DNA from: Alphaproteobacteria bacterium
GTDB lineage: Bacteria; Pseudomonadota; Alphaproteobacteria; Thalassobaculales; Thalassobaculaceae
Direction: 5' to 3'
Length of the DNA: 6,909 bases
Assembly: GCA_028822575.1 (NCBI GenBank)
Contig: JAPKDN010000175.1
Location: forward strand, 1 to 6,909
Position numbers and translations under genes: made by a program. Positions 6,002 to 6,909 of this stretch are shown here, one piece after another. How positions within the stretch are numbered: position 1 is the stretch's first letter; each line of letters opens with the position of its first letter. The notes beneath the pieces were generated by a model. That model was not told where the DNA came from, did no database searches, and worked only from the letters and a program-made list of their open reading frames with translations.

Positions 6002-6909
6002 TTAATCGTCCTTATCCACATATGGATTCTGGCTGCCACGAAGCATAAACCGGATCGGCACCCCTGGTAGATCAAAATCATCTCGCAGGCCGTTTACCAG
6101 ATACCGGACATAGGCATCTGGCAAACCGTCAGGCCGACTGCAGAAGCAGGCGAAGGTTGGGGGCCGGGTCTTTGATTGCGTGATATAGCGCAGGCGAACC
6201 CGTCGCCCACTCGCCAGGGGCGGCGGGTGTCTATCGACCATATGCGACAGCCAGCGATTGAGCCGCGCCGTCGACACACGCCGGTTCCAGGTGTCGTAAA
6301 CATCAAGCACGGTGTCGAACAAGCGGCCGAGGTTCCGCTCCCGCAGCGCCGATACCGTGATGTAGGGAATTTCCCTAACCTGCGGCAAAGATGTTTGAAT
6401 TCGGTCCTGTAGACGACGTAACGCCGCTTGTTTATCAGGTACGATATCCCATTTATTCGCCGCCAGGATCAGGGCCCTGCCCTCTTCGACGACCGTGCGC
6501 GCGATGGTCAGGTCCTGTCGTTCCAGCATCATCGTCGCATCCAGCATCAATACGACGACATGAGCATATTGGATTGCGCGCAGAGTATCTGCCCCAGACG
6601 CTCGCTCCAGACGCCCCCATACGCGTGAATTTCGACGCAAACCGGCGGTATCCACCAGCTGAATCGGGTGCTCCTTCCATGACCACTCAACCTCGATCGC
6701 GTCCCGCGTGATTCCAGCTTCCGGTCCTGTCAGGACTCGATTCTCACCCAACAAGGCATTCATAAGCGTCGATTTACCAACATTGGGGCGCCCGACGATC
6801 GCCAATCGCAGCACCTTGGGCGCGTTGATATCGCGCCAAATATCAGAGCCATCGGGTGACCCGTCGATGATATCGTCCGCGTCGTCATCCACGTCTTCAT
6901 GGATCTGGC
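6002..6909 (-). CDS. der: Ribosome-assembly GTPase Der, C-terminal part
   Basis: Partial gene: on the minus strand the frame stays open to the right edge, so the N-terminal G domain (G1) lies outside. Der (EngA) is an essential tandem GTPase that acts in maturation of the 50S ribosomal subunit. What is visible is the acidic linker (an Asp-rich run beginning EDVDDDADD, coded at about 6874-6898), then the second G domain with P-loop GRPNVGKST, DTAG switch II and NKWD. Counted from the in-frame GTG at 6892-6890 these fall at residues 34-42, 81-84 and 146-149. SALRERN then gives the G5 loop, followed by the KH-like RNA-binding domain (from about WNRRVSTARLNRW to GSQNPY near the end). That GTG should not be taken as the start, because it would remove the first G domain. 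The stop is TAA (6004-6002). It converges on the SDR gene. Confidence 0.96.
   Translation of the reverse strand, partial: QIHEDVDDDADDIIDGSPDGSDIWRDINAPKVLRLAIVGRPNVGKSTLMNALLGENRVLTGPEAGITRDAIEVEWSWKEHPIQLVDTAGLRRNSRVWGRLERASGADTLRAIQYAHVVVLMLDATMMLERQDLTIARTVVEEGRALILAANKWDIVPDKQAALRRLQDRIQTSLPQVREIPYITVSALRERNLGRLFDTVLDVYDTWNRRVSTARLNRWLSHMVDRHPPPLASGRRVRLRYITQSKTRPPTFACFCSRPDGLPDAYVRYLVNGLRDDFDLPGVPIRFMLRGSQNPYVDKDD

Noticed and set aside
5799..6005. 68-codon frame on the + strand in the gap, ending across the der stop
   Set aside because: It overlaps the minus-strand candidate, has no clear ribosome binding site and about half G/C at third positions, and its product is unlike anything I recognise. 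It is not better than chance.
6002..6892. Der as a complete single-domain GTPase starting at GTG 6892
   Set aside because: The frame is open through the right edge and the residues before the GTG continue the acidic linker that joins the two G domains, so the gene is simply cut by the window.

Overview
The window looks like a stretch of chromosome from an alphaproteobacterium, most likely a Rhodospirillales-type organism. Three things point that way: the gene order radA–cvpA–purF–short-chain dehydrogenase, a moderately high GC content (high fifties percent in the genes, by hand sampling), and frequent GTG starts. It carries housekeeping genes. I see no mobile element, CRISPR array, tRNA or rRNA, and no gene set that reads as an undescribed multi-gene system.

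Bases 1–5591 are read on the + strand as one tightly packed run. It opens with the C-terminal part of an MlaE-type lipid ABC permease, which overlaps its ATPase partner MlaF by an ATGA. Next come RadA (branch-migration and repair ATPase, strong ribosome binding site), CvpA (four-helix inner-membrane protein) and PurF (first committed enzyme of purine synthesis, with the iron-sulfur cysteine set and a short propeptide). A short-chain dehydrogenase/reductase follows 22 bases after purF. The spacings (4-base overlap, 26, 41, 76 and 22 bases) fit co-transcription, although internal promoters cannot be excluded. The functions are lipid transport, recombination, a membrane protein and purine synthesis, so the cluster is held together more by conserved order than by one pathway.

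The cvpA–purF junction is the most interesting spot. A perfect 9-bp inverted repeat has the cvpA stop codon in its loop. Just downstream, a 16-codon reading frame with its own Shine-Dalgarno sequence ends in a GTGA overlap with the likely GTG start of purF. This could be a translated leader that couples or regulates purF.

Bases 5592–6001 form a poorly filled convergent gap. It holds one doubtful 68-codon minus-strand gene of about 50% GC, a small hairpin, and nothing else I can name. From 6002 to the right edge, the minus strand carries the C-terminal two thirds of the GTPase Der (second G domain plus KH-like domain); its first G domain lies beyond the window.
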